64,000 bases of DNA from assembly GCA_015680685.1 (NCBI GenBank), contig MNCI01033474.1, forward strand, positions 2,420,117-2,484,116, written 5' to 3'. Both the position numbers and the translations under genes were made by a program. Below the pieces are notes generated by a model. That model worked only from the letters and a program-made list of their open reading frames with translations. It was not told where the DNA came from and searched no databases. Numbering within the stretch: position 1 is the first letter of the stretch; each line of letters starts with the position of its first letter. Positions 21,311 through 32,371 of this stretch are shown here, one piece after another. Origin of the DNA: Gnetum montanum. Taxonomy: Eukaryota; Streptophyta; Gnetopsida; Gnetales; Gnetaceae.

Positions 21311-21489
21311 CCAGTGGATAATGATTTTACCTCAAGGGGCTCTTACTTAAACTTATCAGGGATTTCCAACTTCCCTCAGTTGATATTCTCAAGGTCAAGA
21401 CTTGGAAGTTGGCGATGGACTTGCTCTAATGTGTCTATGCTATCGATGTAAGCGCAAGTCAAATCCTCAGTTGGTTCCATGCATATAGT

Positions 21490-22030
21490 TGGACTGCTCT
21501 CTTGATCAGCTGTCAGCCACTGGGTGCCTTCCTATCTTGTGGTTGCTGCATACAGACATCTTTGTATATTAGTCACTTATGCACGTTGATTGCATGCAGG
21601 CAATGTTAAACATTGCACAAACCATGACTTCTGCACGCAATTACACCCTAAGTCATTGTATGCGATGCATAGAACTTTCTTCTTCTCGATCTTTTCAAAT
21701 GTATTTTCCTTTGATATTTCCATGAAAAGATCATGGATTCTTAGGCACGCGTCAACAATGCTTAGCCATGCTCTTTCCATTATGATTGGAAAGTCCCCCT
21801 TACCATTGTTTACTTGAATCACTAGGAAGTCGGCTAGATACGACCACCCACAAACAGTGATGACAATGTCCTCCACTAGTTCCAACGAGATAGTGATGGA
21901 TTGGTCGGCCAACTCTAAATGAATGTTACTCTTTTTTAGTGGAGGCAAGATCCAGGCCTTATACATTTCTTGAAAAATCAAGTTGACACCAGAACCTAAA
22001 TCCAAACGGCTCATTTCCAACAATTTGTAG
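21490..22030 (-). pseudogene. Aspartic protease region (Athila-like)
   Basis: The minus-strand frame from about 22023 reads SRLDLGSGVNLIFQEMYKAW, the active-site region of plant Gypsy proteases (usual D-[LS]-G-[AS]-x-V-N-L). A typical LADQSITISLELVEDIVI block and ADFLVIQVN follow. The frame continues as a variable linker toward RT. The homologous block of the plus-strand relative is at about 59995-60165. Confidence 0.8.
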
Positions 22031-22169
22031 ATATATCAGAGAACTCCAAGGATCAGAGAATTTCCTAGGAAGGTGGCCAGCTTTTATCCAACTGGTGATG
22101 ACATGAGTTAACATGACCGTATGCGTTGAGCGTGGTTTTTGGGTTGAAGGGAGCTCCAAAGCTTCAAGT

Positions 22170-24632
22170 GATAGTGAGGCGGTTGAAGAATCAACCGCTT
22201 GTGGTTACAAGGGCTTAGTTGGACTGTTGGTTCTAAAGAAAGGTCTTTTCTTCATGCGGTTGTCAAAACCAATAGTAGGTTGAGGGTTAACAACCCTTGT
22301 GGCATTACGTTGCTGTGGCTAGGTAGAGAGTTCACCCTGCATAGCTGGAGCAGATGGTAATGGAGTTAAGGGTGGAAGAGGTGCAGTCGGATGAGAAGGA
22401 TGGTATGTTTGTAGAACATCACCCCTAAGAGGAGTCCTATAGTACTCACGGGCTTGATAGTAAGGTTGAGGAGTAATGTCACCAGTAGAGTCACATGGAG
22501 AGACAAGCTGCTGCACATAATATCCATACGGGTCAGGTTGCTAGCAAGGATATTGTTGCCTTAGTGATGGCATTCTCCATAATTGTGGGTATTGCCATTA
22601 TTGATACTGCTCGACCGGTTGTGATGGAGTTCCACTTGGATAATACGTTAAGGGTTGGTAAAACTATCTTAAGTTACCTTGAGGATAACGTAACCTTCGG
22701 GGTGTTTGCCTTTTGTTTAATCGTGGATTGAGTGCATACATCCCAGACTCCTGCAGATGTGAGATTATAGGACAACATCCTTTAAGATGGTTATATTAGC
22801 ATATCTCACATCCACTATCATTGTCTGTATCCAAATCCACAACCTCCTCAATAATGGCAACTTTGCCCTTACCCTTGTTACATGCATGTTCAGTTTTTCT
22901 CTTTTTTATTTTTTTGAGATCACTACCTTACTCTCTAAACTCTTCTACTATTTTAAGAACAGTTTGAAATCTTTTATCTAGGAAATCCCACATTTAGTCT
23001 ACCTTTGCCGATACTTCTGATGCTAATTTTTGATAGACAAGGTTTTCCTATTCACCATCTCTTCAAGTGATGACTCTTCTTCATCCTCATAGAATCTTAC
23101 TCCCCTCTTTCGGAAGGAAGAATCTCTGTTATATTCCTCTACACTCTTTCTTTTCCTTAGTCACCTTCTTCTTTAGCAACTTGCTCCAATAATCTTTGAA
23201 CTTAATGGATCCTACGCTCATATAGTCTTCCTTGGGCATAAGTTCCAAGGGTCCTTCGTGTTTCATGCCTAATCCCATCTACAAGATGGTGTAGTTGATC
23301 CCTCTGTGGATAACCATGGCCAAGACAACGATGTAACATTGCATAATATCAGCCCATGGTAGCATCCAAAGGTTCATGTCCTCCTTGTTTCTAGCCTTGA
23401 ATTTGCTTTTGCAGGTTGGACACTCGGGAGTACATTTGGTACTTATCATTGAACAATTCTAACATGGTACTCCACCTACGAATGGATTCCAGTTCTAACG
23501 ACCAGTACCAGCTCTCTGCTTCTTTTACTAGTGTCCATGGGAACAACTTAAGTTTTTGTCATTCGCTTTCTATGTTTTGTAAAGCACATGCATCATGAAA
23601 TGCTTGTAGATGATTTTGAGGATCAGCATTATATCCCTCTTTAAATCGTGGGCTATTGTTCATGTCTAATTTCTTGATCCTACTATCCTTTTGGTGTCTT
23701 GTTGGGATCCTAATGGCCTCAGTTATGTCTAGCATATTTCGAGTAGCAAGTAAGGGTTCATCGTGATCATCCCGTCTGTGGCGCCTATGATGGCTATGTT
23801 GTTTCCTACTCTCCCTTCTTTCATAGTGTGTTTCTCTAGAGTGCCCTCATCCCCTTTCTTGAGTATTTTGTCTATGACTCCCGTTTCGCTTACCCTTATC
23901 CTCATGATCTTTTTCTTTGTGACTGTGTCTAGATCTTGAAGGAGATGATGAAAGTGAAGAAGAAGAAGGACCATCATCATGTCAGTGCATGCTTCGTTCT
24001 CTTCAGTGGTCAAGGCCCCAATCATGGTTATGATCGAAATGTCCATCTTTGTCGTGTGTTCATGTTCCTTTTTCAGACCCGTTGTGTCTGTCAGTACCAA
24101 AATCTAGGTTATGGATAGTTGAGTAAAGATTCTGGTACACAACCCCTTAACCGAAGTCAACGAGAGAAACATCATTGTGTGGGCAACTACCTGAGGCAAG
24201 TTCACCACCCTCATTTCCGTTTAGGACATGTGGGACGTTCTGCAACAACTTTTCCTTCATGGATTCATGATGTCTCTCCTGTTGTAAGTTCCTTTGACGT
24301 TGTGCCTTCGTGGGTTGATACTCTCTTGAGTCATGATCATGCACAACATACTCTGCCTGTAAGTACTGCATACCAATTCGTGTGAGATCATGAAGAAGCA
24401 TGCCTAGGACAGAGCGATTAGGAGATAACACTATGTTACCTTCTAAATCTCGCCAACACAGTTGTTCATCCTGATGGAGAAAAAAGGTAAAGTTTGGTAC
24501 ATATTCATCGGGATGAACATATACCACACGAAATTGTTGAGGGACTAGTGGATTATCATGTGTACTACGCCTTTGATTGTTCCCTGTATCAGACTTAGGC
24601 GATGAAACACTTTTGTACAAAGAAAGAGACAT
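22170..24632 (-). pseudogene. gag pseudogene (Athila-like)
   Basis: ATG at 24632 (minus). The first 161 codons are open and include YVPNFTFFLHQDEQLCWRDL, shared with the gag at 57419. A Ser/His/Arg-rich stretch follows (about 24100-23700, frame disturbed), then the capsid-like core with NADPQNHLQAFHDACALQNI (about 23640-23580), ESWYW (about 23500) and RRWSTMLELFNDKYQ. Near 22770 is the zinc knuckle CEIC...H....C with spacing CX2CX3HX4C, followed by a Pro/Tyr/Gln-rich tail (about 22520-22320). Frameshifts and stops inactivate it. Confidence 0.85.
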
Positions 24633-24751
24633 GATTGTCTATTCAATGTACAATGTATTATTATTTATTATTTTTCTTTAACCAACCCCAAGGGTTTGTT
24701 CCAATGATGTGAAAGATTTCCTATGTTCTAGTTAGCGAACAAATAACAAAG

Positions 24752-24769
24752 TCCCCGACAACGGCACCA
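24752..24769 (-). other. Primer-binding site, Asp-tRNA type
   Basis: Complement reads TGGTGCCGTTGTCGGGGA one base after the 5' LTR end. It matches, with decay, the TGGCGCCGTTGCCGGGGA site used by Athila-type elements and complementary to a tRNA-Asp 3' end. Confidence 0.8.
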
Positions 24770-24770
24770 A

Positions 24771-25113
24771 TGATGAGCAGTGAGGTATCCCTATGCTCAA
24801 CCATATGAATACGAGCATCCATGCACAATCCGGTCAAATTCCAAGGACTAAGTGCTTATGCGCCTTTGTGAAACAAGAATGGGTTGATCAATCGTTGTCT
24901 TCCCAAGCTTACTTGTATGTCACGATTGTATGGTTAAGTAAACTTGAGACATATGATTTTTATACTTTTTATGTGTTTTTATGTCCTACTACTAATAAGG
25001 AAGGAGAAAGATAACTAAGTAACTAATTTAATTTGACTCTTGATTAACTAGGCTCTAACTGATCCTAATACTAGTATTCGTTCTCACTTGTCATACACAT
25101 CCTAAACCAGTGT
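24771..25113 (-). repeat. 5' LTR of the minus-strand Athila-like element, inner part
   Basis: Colinear with the 3' LTR from TGATGAG (24771) to CCTAAACCAGTG, where the Tat-like element inserted. The remaining 463 bp are at 33845-34307. Confidence 0.9.
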
Positions 25114-26559
25114 TGTACTGACCTAAATTGTCGGTGTAAAGCTGGAAAGGAAATAGACATCGAGAGATCGTCGGACAGCCACAGCTAACCCTGCCTTCGC
25201 TCGAGGGCAAGCTGGAAAAGTAAACGAAGGCAGAGTGCCTTGGATGATCTGCACGCAAATCAACCAAGGACTTTCCCGAACGTAAGCTACGGCTAGCGTT
25301 GGGGTTATCGTAAACGGGATGTAAATGGAATGCAAACAGCAATACGAAATATATACAGAGCGTACTGAATTATAAATAACGCATAAATAGAACTATATTG
25401 TAAACAAAGCATAAACCGAAGTAAATAATGTAAATAAAAGGTAATAATGAAACTGTATTGTATTTTTTAAACAGGAATATGCACCGGTCAAAGCGTAGTT
25501 GCACACGTGTGGATAGCAAGTCAAACGCCTAGCCCCGGAATGATATGACACGATGATCTGACGATGAAATGGGATGAACGTGAGAAATACTTGAAAGCCA
25601 ACAATCAGGTTTGCCGAGTGCCCAAGGATTGCAAATTCAGTCCTTCTTCAAAGTTGCCAATCTCTCCAATTTTTTGCCTCCCAGTTTATGTAAATTGATA
25701 GGGTATTTATAGGGTTGGGCTGGGTGCTGGATAGTTGCATTCTTTGACCGGGGGGGATGTATCTATGTTGGATAGTTGTGCACGAGTTGGATGTGTGCTG
25801 GATATTTGTCTTCTTTGACCAGATTCAATGTATCTCACAACGTGTGGGTCATTCAAGCCCATGAAAATACAAATAATTTAGACAAGCCCTCAAATGATAA
25901 AAATTTACAAAGAAAATCAAGGAGGATTAACTCTACCTCGCTTGTTTAGCATCCAGCGTGACCTGCAGTGTGACCTCCAAAACTTGTAATTTTGAGCTGA
26001 AATCTGGAATTTCTGAAAGTTGGGACCCATAGTTATCAATAGTGGACCCTAATGATGACTTGCACCCTTGAAATCAAATCGTTTTGGCTTAGTTTTGGGG
26101 CTCTAAAAATTGGTGACGTTGATCCTTATGCTGTGCAGCGTCTGAAAAAGTAACCCTAGCGTCACCAAGCCAAAATGGCACATTTGAGGCCCAAATCTTG
26201 ATTTTCTAAAGGTTGGGAGCTACTGGGGACCTTGGTGAAGGTCATGGGGGGTCCTTGCGCTCAATTTCAGGGCTCCAAAAGTTGGTGACGTTGATCCTTA
26301 CGCTGTGCAGCATCTGAAAAGGAACCAAAGTGTACTTAGCCAAAACCAAATATTTTGAACCTGAAACTTTTGATTCTGGATGCTGGAAGTTGGTGCAGTC
26401 GCCTATGGGCCCCAAGGGGACCTTGTCTATTGAATCATGAGCTATCAGGGGCTGTTTTGAAGGCCTCCAAGTTTGGTCACACTGTACTCATGTTGGACAG
26501 CAGCATGACTTAGCTTAATTCTTGTCTAAAAGTGTTAGGCCAAAATTAGTGGTGTCTCA
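25114..26559 (-). repeat. 3' LTR of the nested Tat-like element
   Basis: 1446 bp. Internally repetitive: a ~190-bp unit containing TTGGTGACGTTGATCCTTA recurs at about 26110 and 26282, with a more diverged relative upstream. It is more GC-rich than the surroundings. ORFs inside it (25091-25342 and overlapping) recur in the other LTR and are not genes. Confidence 0.9.
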
Positions 26560-27715
26560 TTGGCCCGTCTTTGTTGACGTCTGGAGGAATCTACCCGAGA
26601 GGCGTTGACAAAGAAGTGCAAAACACCATGAACGACCAAGTACCAAACATTAACCGTCAACCCTTAGCTGGGTGTCATCGCACCATTTTCAAAAGTACAT
26701 CGGATTGAGAAAATGTGGTTCAAGATGCAAGGGAATCAGTTGTAACCAGGGAAGACAGGAGGTTAAGAGCTATGATTGTTGTTAGGATTGTGGGAGAGAA
26801 GTGCTCTCATGCAAATGAACTGTATTTTGGTCCTTGTCCATAGCCAGTGTTCAGCAGACTCGGAGCCAAGACATACGAAGTGCATTCTTTGAAGAAACAG
26901 GACTCTTATAAAGTGTTTACGAGGCTCGTTGTAAACAGCCAAAGCCACGCGATGATGTGTAACATGGTCTCTTTGAAACACAAGTGTAACTATTTTTCAA
27001 GATAATTGCCTTCTCTCCTAAGGCTTGTATAAAAATGACCAATAGTCTTTTTGTTTATGATGTCAACAGGGTCATGAAGACCTTTTCTGTGCATTTTGCT
27101 CTTTGACCTTTTTTTTTGTTCTCTTTTTCTTTTCTTGTTTTTTCCTCTCTTTTTTTTTACTTTTTTTTTTTTTTGAAAGAGCTTGTTTTTTGTGTCATGC
27201 TTGTGTATGAGCACTTGCATTTTGCATCATGTATTGTGTTTTGCATTGCGGCTGCTTAGGGAGTTACAGTGTGCAACAGTGTATCAAGAGTTTTTGAGAT
27301 AAGTGAAATGTATCAAGGGAGATGTAATTGAATAGGATAAGGGAGCATGATGGGAAATAAGGAATGTATCAGGAGTGGGGAATGTACTTATGAACGAATT
27401 GATTAACCCAGTCGCGTGCATCAGGAAAAATGTGATACCTTATCATCATGATGAAGTGTATCTATGCACAAACGTCTCAGAAGTGTCATCCTGCAAACAC
27501 AACTCCAAGAAGACAAGAAAACCACAAATGAAACAATCAGCTAAACACTTTAAACAAGGAGATGGAGTTACCACGTGCAATTTTCAAAGCAGACAGAATC
27601 ATGAACAACATCAATTTTATTAGGGCCCATTAGATGAATCATGCATGTGGAACATGAACAGCCAACTGCAAAAATAGATCTTTTCAAGTTTTACCTGGTC
27701 ATTGATGATGTCACC
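26560..27715 (-). other. Non-coding 3' internal region of the Tat-like element
   Basis: Between the 3' LTR and the hairpin array. The minus strand just before the LTR reads AAAGACGGGCCAA, a weak polypurine tract candidate. A long T/C-rich tract with runs of T lies at about 27109-27175. No coding motif seen. Confidence 0.5.
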
Positions 27716-28190
27716 AATTTATAGCCTTAGCAGACTGTTGTGGATTAGTTTCACGTCATAACCCCTTGGACGGTGTCAATTTAGCATCGTAGCAGACGAT
27801 GCATTGCTAGTTTATAGTCATAGCAGACTATGAAGAGGCAAACTAGTTTATAGTCTTAGTGGACTCTGGATGCTAGTTTTCATGTCATGGTGGACAAATG
27901 TAGCAGTTTAGTGTCATACTAGACAGGGCTCTATGGTATCAGTTTTAAGTCATGATGCCAAAACTATTTTGTGATATCAGTTTTAAGTCATGGCACCAAG
28001 ACTATTCTGTGGTATCAGTTTTAAGTTATGATGTCAGGACTATTCTGTGGTATCAGTTTTAAGTCATGATCCCAAGACTATTCTGTGGTATCAATTTTAA
28101 GTCATGATGCTATGACTACTCTGTGGTATCAGTTTTAAGTCATGATGCCAGGACTATTCTGTGTCAGTTTATAATCATAGCAGACTGATG
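27716..28190. repeat. Tandem hairpin-forming repeat array
   Basis: About 14 related units. The first seven (27716-27930) are 30-45 bp and have the form AGTTTAT-stem-loop-stem. The next six (about 27930-28165) are regular 38-bp units of GTGGTATCAGTTTTAAGTCA followed by TGATGCCAAGACTATTCT. Each unit carries a short inverted repeat whose arms change together: GCATCGT/ACGATGC (27784-27802), ATAGTC/GACTAT (27814-27831), AGTC/GACT (27852-27865), TGTC/GACA (27912-27925), CGTC/GACG (27754-27772). Loops are mostly AGCAG, ATAGCA or TTAGTG. Confidence 0.8.
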
Positions 28191-28494
28191 CTTACCTTGC
28201 TTATGTAAAGTGTGATGCTGCATGCATGGTCATGCTACGTGCCTACGAGATCCTGCAAAAAAAAAAACTAGGAAGAAAACAACATCAAGCAACACCTGCC
28301 ATACATAGAGTTAGAATGTATGAATGAAAGGAAAGCAATGCAAAAAGTGATAGTTTTAGGTTGTTCCAGGTTGTAAGTTAGTTTAAGGCCTTTTCGGGCC
28401 ATGTGTTTTTGTAGTTTTATGTTTTTTTTTATGTTTCCCAAATGCAATGTGTAAACTAAGTTGACGAATGTGTAAACAAAGCAAAATGCATGAT
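28191..28494 (-). other. Non-coding internal stretch of the Tat-like element
   Basis: AT-rich, with A and T runs (about 28258-28268 and 28421-28430). It lies downstream of the protease on the minus strand and shows no motif. Confidence 0.4.
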
Positions 28495-31400
28495 CTAAGT
28501 GAGCGGAAAAAATGTAAACGCATAGGCTAGTGCAATGTAAACAAAAGTCAAAAATGCATGGCAAGCGGAGGCAAAGGGTAGGCAGGCATCCACCGCATTT
28601 TTGGCTAAGGGAAAGTCTTGGTCATGTAGTTGCTTCCTAACCAGGCATGGATTAGGGAGTGTGCAAGGCTTAGGATCCTCTAGGAAGCTATCAACTTCAA
28701 CCACTCGTTCGGGTGTGTTAGCCTTAAGTGTTGCGTTGGTTGTCGTAGGTGTACCATTAAGAAACTCTTCTTCCAAAACTTGCACCATGTCTATGTCGTG
28801 GATAGTCAAAGAGGAAATGTTATCACCATGGATGATAACTTGACCACCTTCATATGGAAGGTGGATTTCTTGATGGATGGGAGAGGAGATGGCCCTTAGT
28901 TGAGCTAGCCAAGGCCTACCTAGAATCATGTTGAAACCTGCATCTCCTCTATAACAGTGAAATTTGCGCTAGTGGAGAATTGCTCTTTTGCTACAAAGGC
29001 TAAGTTGATTGTACCATTGACTGTGACATGTGATCCATTGAAGGATTTTAGATATGTGGTTTTGGTTGGCCTGATTTCATCTGCTAGGCCTAACTTGTCG
29101 ATGACAAAGTACAGGACTACGTTCGTTGTTGCACCATCGTCAACATGCACTCTACGGATGGTGCACTACCCAACACAAATGCTAATGGATAGTGGAGCTG
29201 TAGTGACTTCCCCTCGTTCGGGGTTGACTTTAACTGCATCGTCGCGGAAGGCTAAGGTATTTGAAACTAATCCTTGTGGTGTGGAAGGCAACATTGTTGC
29301 ACAGATGGATGCCTCATTTGCAAGGATGCCCTCCATAACAGGAATGGAGGTTAAGACTTGAGCCAATGCTTGGCAGTGAGCAGGTGAGGTCCTGACCAGG
29401 TCGTATAAGCTAAATGTTGTGTTCTTTTGCTTGAGTGTTTGCTTTACCTGGGTTAGTGCAGCTACGAAGTCCTTGTCATTAGCCGTTGTGTTGGCTTTGA
29501 CTTCCTTTGTGAAGCTTGAGAGATAGACCTCTCGAGAGGGGGACTTAGGCTTGGTTTTCTTGGGGGTAGGGGCCCCAATGTTCAGTTGTTGTTTGCAAGT
29601 TGTGGCCTTTGCTTCGGCCATGGGAGTTGAGAGGTGCTCGTTTGTCCTCTTGCGTTCCCATTTGGTGGGCCTACCTGGGTTGCTAGTGGGGTCAACCCTT
29701 GAAGGAGGATGGATTGAGATGTTGCCCACTATTGGGCTTCGGGTAGGTGAGGGGCCATCTCGTTGTGGCACTCTTATGGCGAAAGGTTGCTTAGCGATTT
29801 TTGTTGCTGCGTCATGCCAGTTTAACGTCTTAGTGGACGAGTCGTGCTAGTTTAACGTCTTAGTGGACGAACGTTGTGGAGCCTTGACCACAAAGGGTGT
29901 TGTGGGTGCCTGGGGTGGCACCTTGATAACAAAGGGAGGCCTCTTGTTTGTGGAGGCTAGGGGAATCCTTGCCTTGCTAGGAGGCACACGGATCACAAAA
30001 GGTTTTTGCACAGGTTTGGGATTTCCACCTATGCTAATTGAGTTTGACATAGGAGGCATCGTCTGTGTTGGATTGACTTGCCATGTCAATCACTAGTTGG
30101 CCTTGTTCTATCATTCTTTGTAGGTCATCTTGCAAGGCATGACAGTTGTCTGTACTGTGACCAGCCATTTGATGGTAATGACAGTATTGGTCCAATTTAA
30201 AATGTTGTGGGACCAGGGGCTCATTTGGTATTGCTAAGGTGGGGTTCCTTAGTAGCTCGCAATACCTATCATGTCTTTGGCCGGTAATCTTTGACACATG
30301 TTTGTGTTGGATTTGCCCAGTTTTCAAGAATTACTCCAATAGTTGAGAGGGTTGCATCGGTAGTGGTGTATACTTTGAGCAGTCCTTGCACTGAAAGTTG
30401 GGCTTTGGGATGGCCCCTGCCGATGTAGGTGAGTTAGCACCAAAGTTGGCAGCTTTGTTAGTTGGGGCTTTAGGTTGCTTAGCTTTTGGGCCCCAATTGG
30501 TTGCTTTTGTGATTGCTTCTATTGTTGCCTTAGTTGTATTTTGCTTGCAAGTATGTTGGTTTTTGTAAGCCACATAAGCTGGGTCATTACTAGCTTGCGT
30601 TGCTTCCTCTATGTCCTTAATTTGTACGAATGCCTAACTCAAAGTACGGGGTTTTAGATAATAAAGCTTCGATTTAATGAAGTCATTTGTGGCTGCCTTA
30701 AGGATGGTAAGCAGATACGTTTCAGGAATAGGTTCGTGAAGTTCATTCAAGGTTGCACTCCATCTTTGAATAAATTTCTGTGCTGGCTCTAAAGGCGTTT
30801 GTTTAATTTGAATCAAGCTATCTAATGTGGCTTCAGGTTTCAGATTGTATTTGAAACGGGTGACAAACTGGTGTAACAAATCTTCCAAAGAAGATATAGA
30901 GCTACGGGGTAAGGCTCGGTACCAGTCTAAAGCTCTTCCTGTTAAGGACATAGCAAATACATGCAAAATTACATGGGGCCATGCCTGAAGCAAAAGACTT
31001 TCAGTTCGGAATGTCACTAGGTGGGCATTTGGGTCTCCCTCTCCATTGTACTTGATCAACTGAGGTAACGAGACTCCCATTGGCAAGGTTAAGCATGAAA
31101 CTGAATTGGGTCATCTCGATAGAAATCTAATACCTTGACTTCCTCATTGTTCAAAGTTTTAAGGCGTTTTAATTCCTCTGCCAATGAGTGCATCATTTTT
31201 TATGTGTCTGCCCATTCTTGGGCGGTAGGAAAACTAGTGGATTGAGCGGATTATGGATGATAATGATTTAATTGTTGCATTGTTTGTGGAAAGAGAGGTT
31301 GTTGGGCTAACGTTTGTTGTGGTGGGATGGTATTCAAGACTGAGACTATCGGTGGAACCCACTGCCCAACCACAGGTCGTGAAGTAACACCCTGTTGGGT

Positions 31401-32200
31401 TGGAGTAATCAATGGTGCTCTATGGATCTGCACCTGAGGTATGTAATGGGTGGATATGGAAGCTAGTATGACTGACAGTATTCCTATTACTTGAGGTTGG
31501 AAGATTGATCCTGCGTTGGTTTGGAGGAGTTGTTGGGACTGCACTGGTGGAGGAATGATGGAAGTGAATGCATCAGAGTGAATGTTATTAAGCATGGAGA
31601 AGATAGGAATGGAAGTAGGTACCTCTTGTCAGGAAACTGGTGCTTGAGTGTTTGCAGATGAGGGAGGAAACACAGTTTCTTCCAGGAAAGGGTGGAACAA
31701 TGAGTTTGTGTAGGCATGGGGACTAACGGTATGGTAGGAATCTCCATGTTCAGATTGGGCTGCAAAATCATCTTCCTCATCTTGAGGCTCTATTGGTGGT
31801 AGCTGTAAGGCTTGACTTCTAGCCATAAGAAGCTGGGATATGAGTTTATGATGGTGTTCAGACAACGGGATTATGTCAAATGCAGAAAGGATGAACTTAC
31901 GTCCTCCTTTGTGGATAAATTCATATTCTCGCTTAGCTTCCCTCTCTACACGATCAATGGGTAGGTTGGCTTGGATTTTTGACACAGATAAAATTATACT
32001 GTTTGGGTGTAAGAGTCGCATGAATAGGGCCTTTGCCATGTAGCCTGAGGGATTGGCGTGTAGGGCCTTGAGGATTTATGTGTTCAATAACGGTTATGGA
32101 TTCTGTAGCAGTCACAGGGTTTGAAGCTTCGGCCCCAAAGTCAACAATCAGTAGTGTTACTGGGTTGGCTTGGAAAGATTCCATGATAAACATGAATGGA
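28495..32200 (-). pseudogene. gag-protease polyprotein pseudogene of the Tat-like element
   Basis: Read 5' to 3' on the minus strand: N-terminal gag around 32200-31630; Pro/Gln-rich linker (31595-31251); capsid-like core with YNGEGDPNAHLVTFRTESLL and ALDWYRALP (31086-30634); Cys/His finger YCHYHQMAGHSTDNCHALQ (about 30240-30180) typical of Tat gag; basic Pro-rich linker (30089-29400); protease with VHVDDGATTNVV (about 29155-29120) and ILGRPWLAQL (about 28926-28900). The reading frame changes about four times and there are in-frame stops. After about 28500 no RT is found, although Tat elements normally continue into pol. It is therefore a decayed copy of a gag-pro-only element. Confidence 0.85.
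29819..29878 (-). repeat. Two hairpin repeat units inside the coding region
   Basis: AGTTTAACGTCTTAGTGGAC is present twice exactly 30 bp apart, each with CGTC/GACG arms (29826-29839, 29856-29869). It is the same unit type as the array at 27716-28190. The 30-bp period keeps frame, giving two copies of a SSTKTLN peptide on the minus strand, separated by one TAG where the second unit has TGG. Confidence 0.8.
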
Positions 32201-32352
32201 CTGGAGTAGATGAATGGAGTTGGATCGCAAGCAGTTGTAGCATGGCGTGATACAAGCTCAGTGTGATCGACAGGGACGAGGAGACTCAAATGGGCAAGAT
32301 GGATGAATTTTGACAAGTAGTGACGTTTTAACCAATAACAAGAAAGTGGCCC

Positions 32353-32371
32353 TCCTTCTAGCACCAAAAAC
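32353..32371 (-). other. Candidate primer-binding site of the Tat-like element
   Basis: Complement reads TTGGTGCTAGAAGGAGG a few bases inside the 5' LTR end. Similar GGYGCTAGAAGGAGG sites occur in Tat-type elements. The matching tRNA cannot be named with certainty. Confidence 0.55.

Noticed and set aside
23729-24100. 123-codon minus-strand open frame
   Set aside because: A shifted-frame reading of the Ser/His/Arg-rich part of gag; the correct frame aligns with the relative at 57985-58200.
25091-25342. Open frames at 25091-25342 and 32358-32621
   Set aside because: They are copies within the Tat-like LTR pair and recur only because the LTR is duplicated.
27109-27175. Pol III terminator or polypurine tract
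   Set aside because: A long mixed T/C tract far from the LTR junction; no adjoining pol III gene.
27925-28165. CRISPR-like array of 38-bp units
   Set aside because: Units are contiguous repeats without unique spacers and lie inside a plant retrotransposon.
29551-29850. Plus-strand open frames over 28600-30100
   Set aside because: Shadows of the minus-strand gag-protease.
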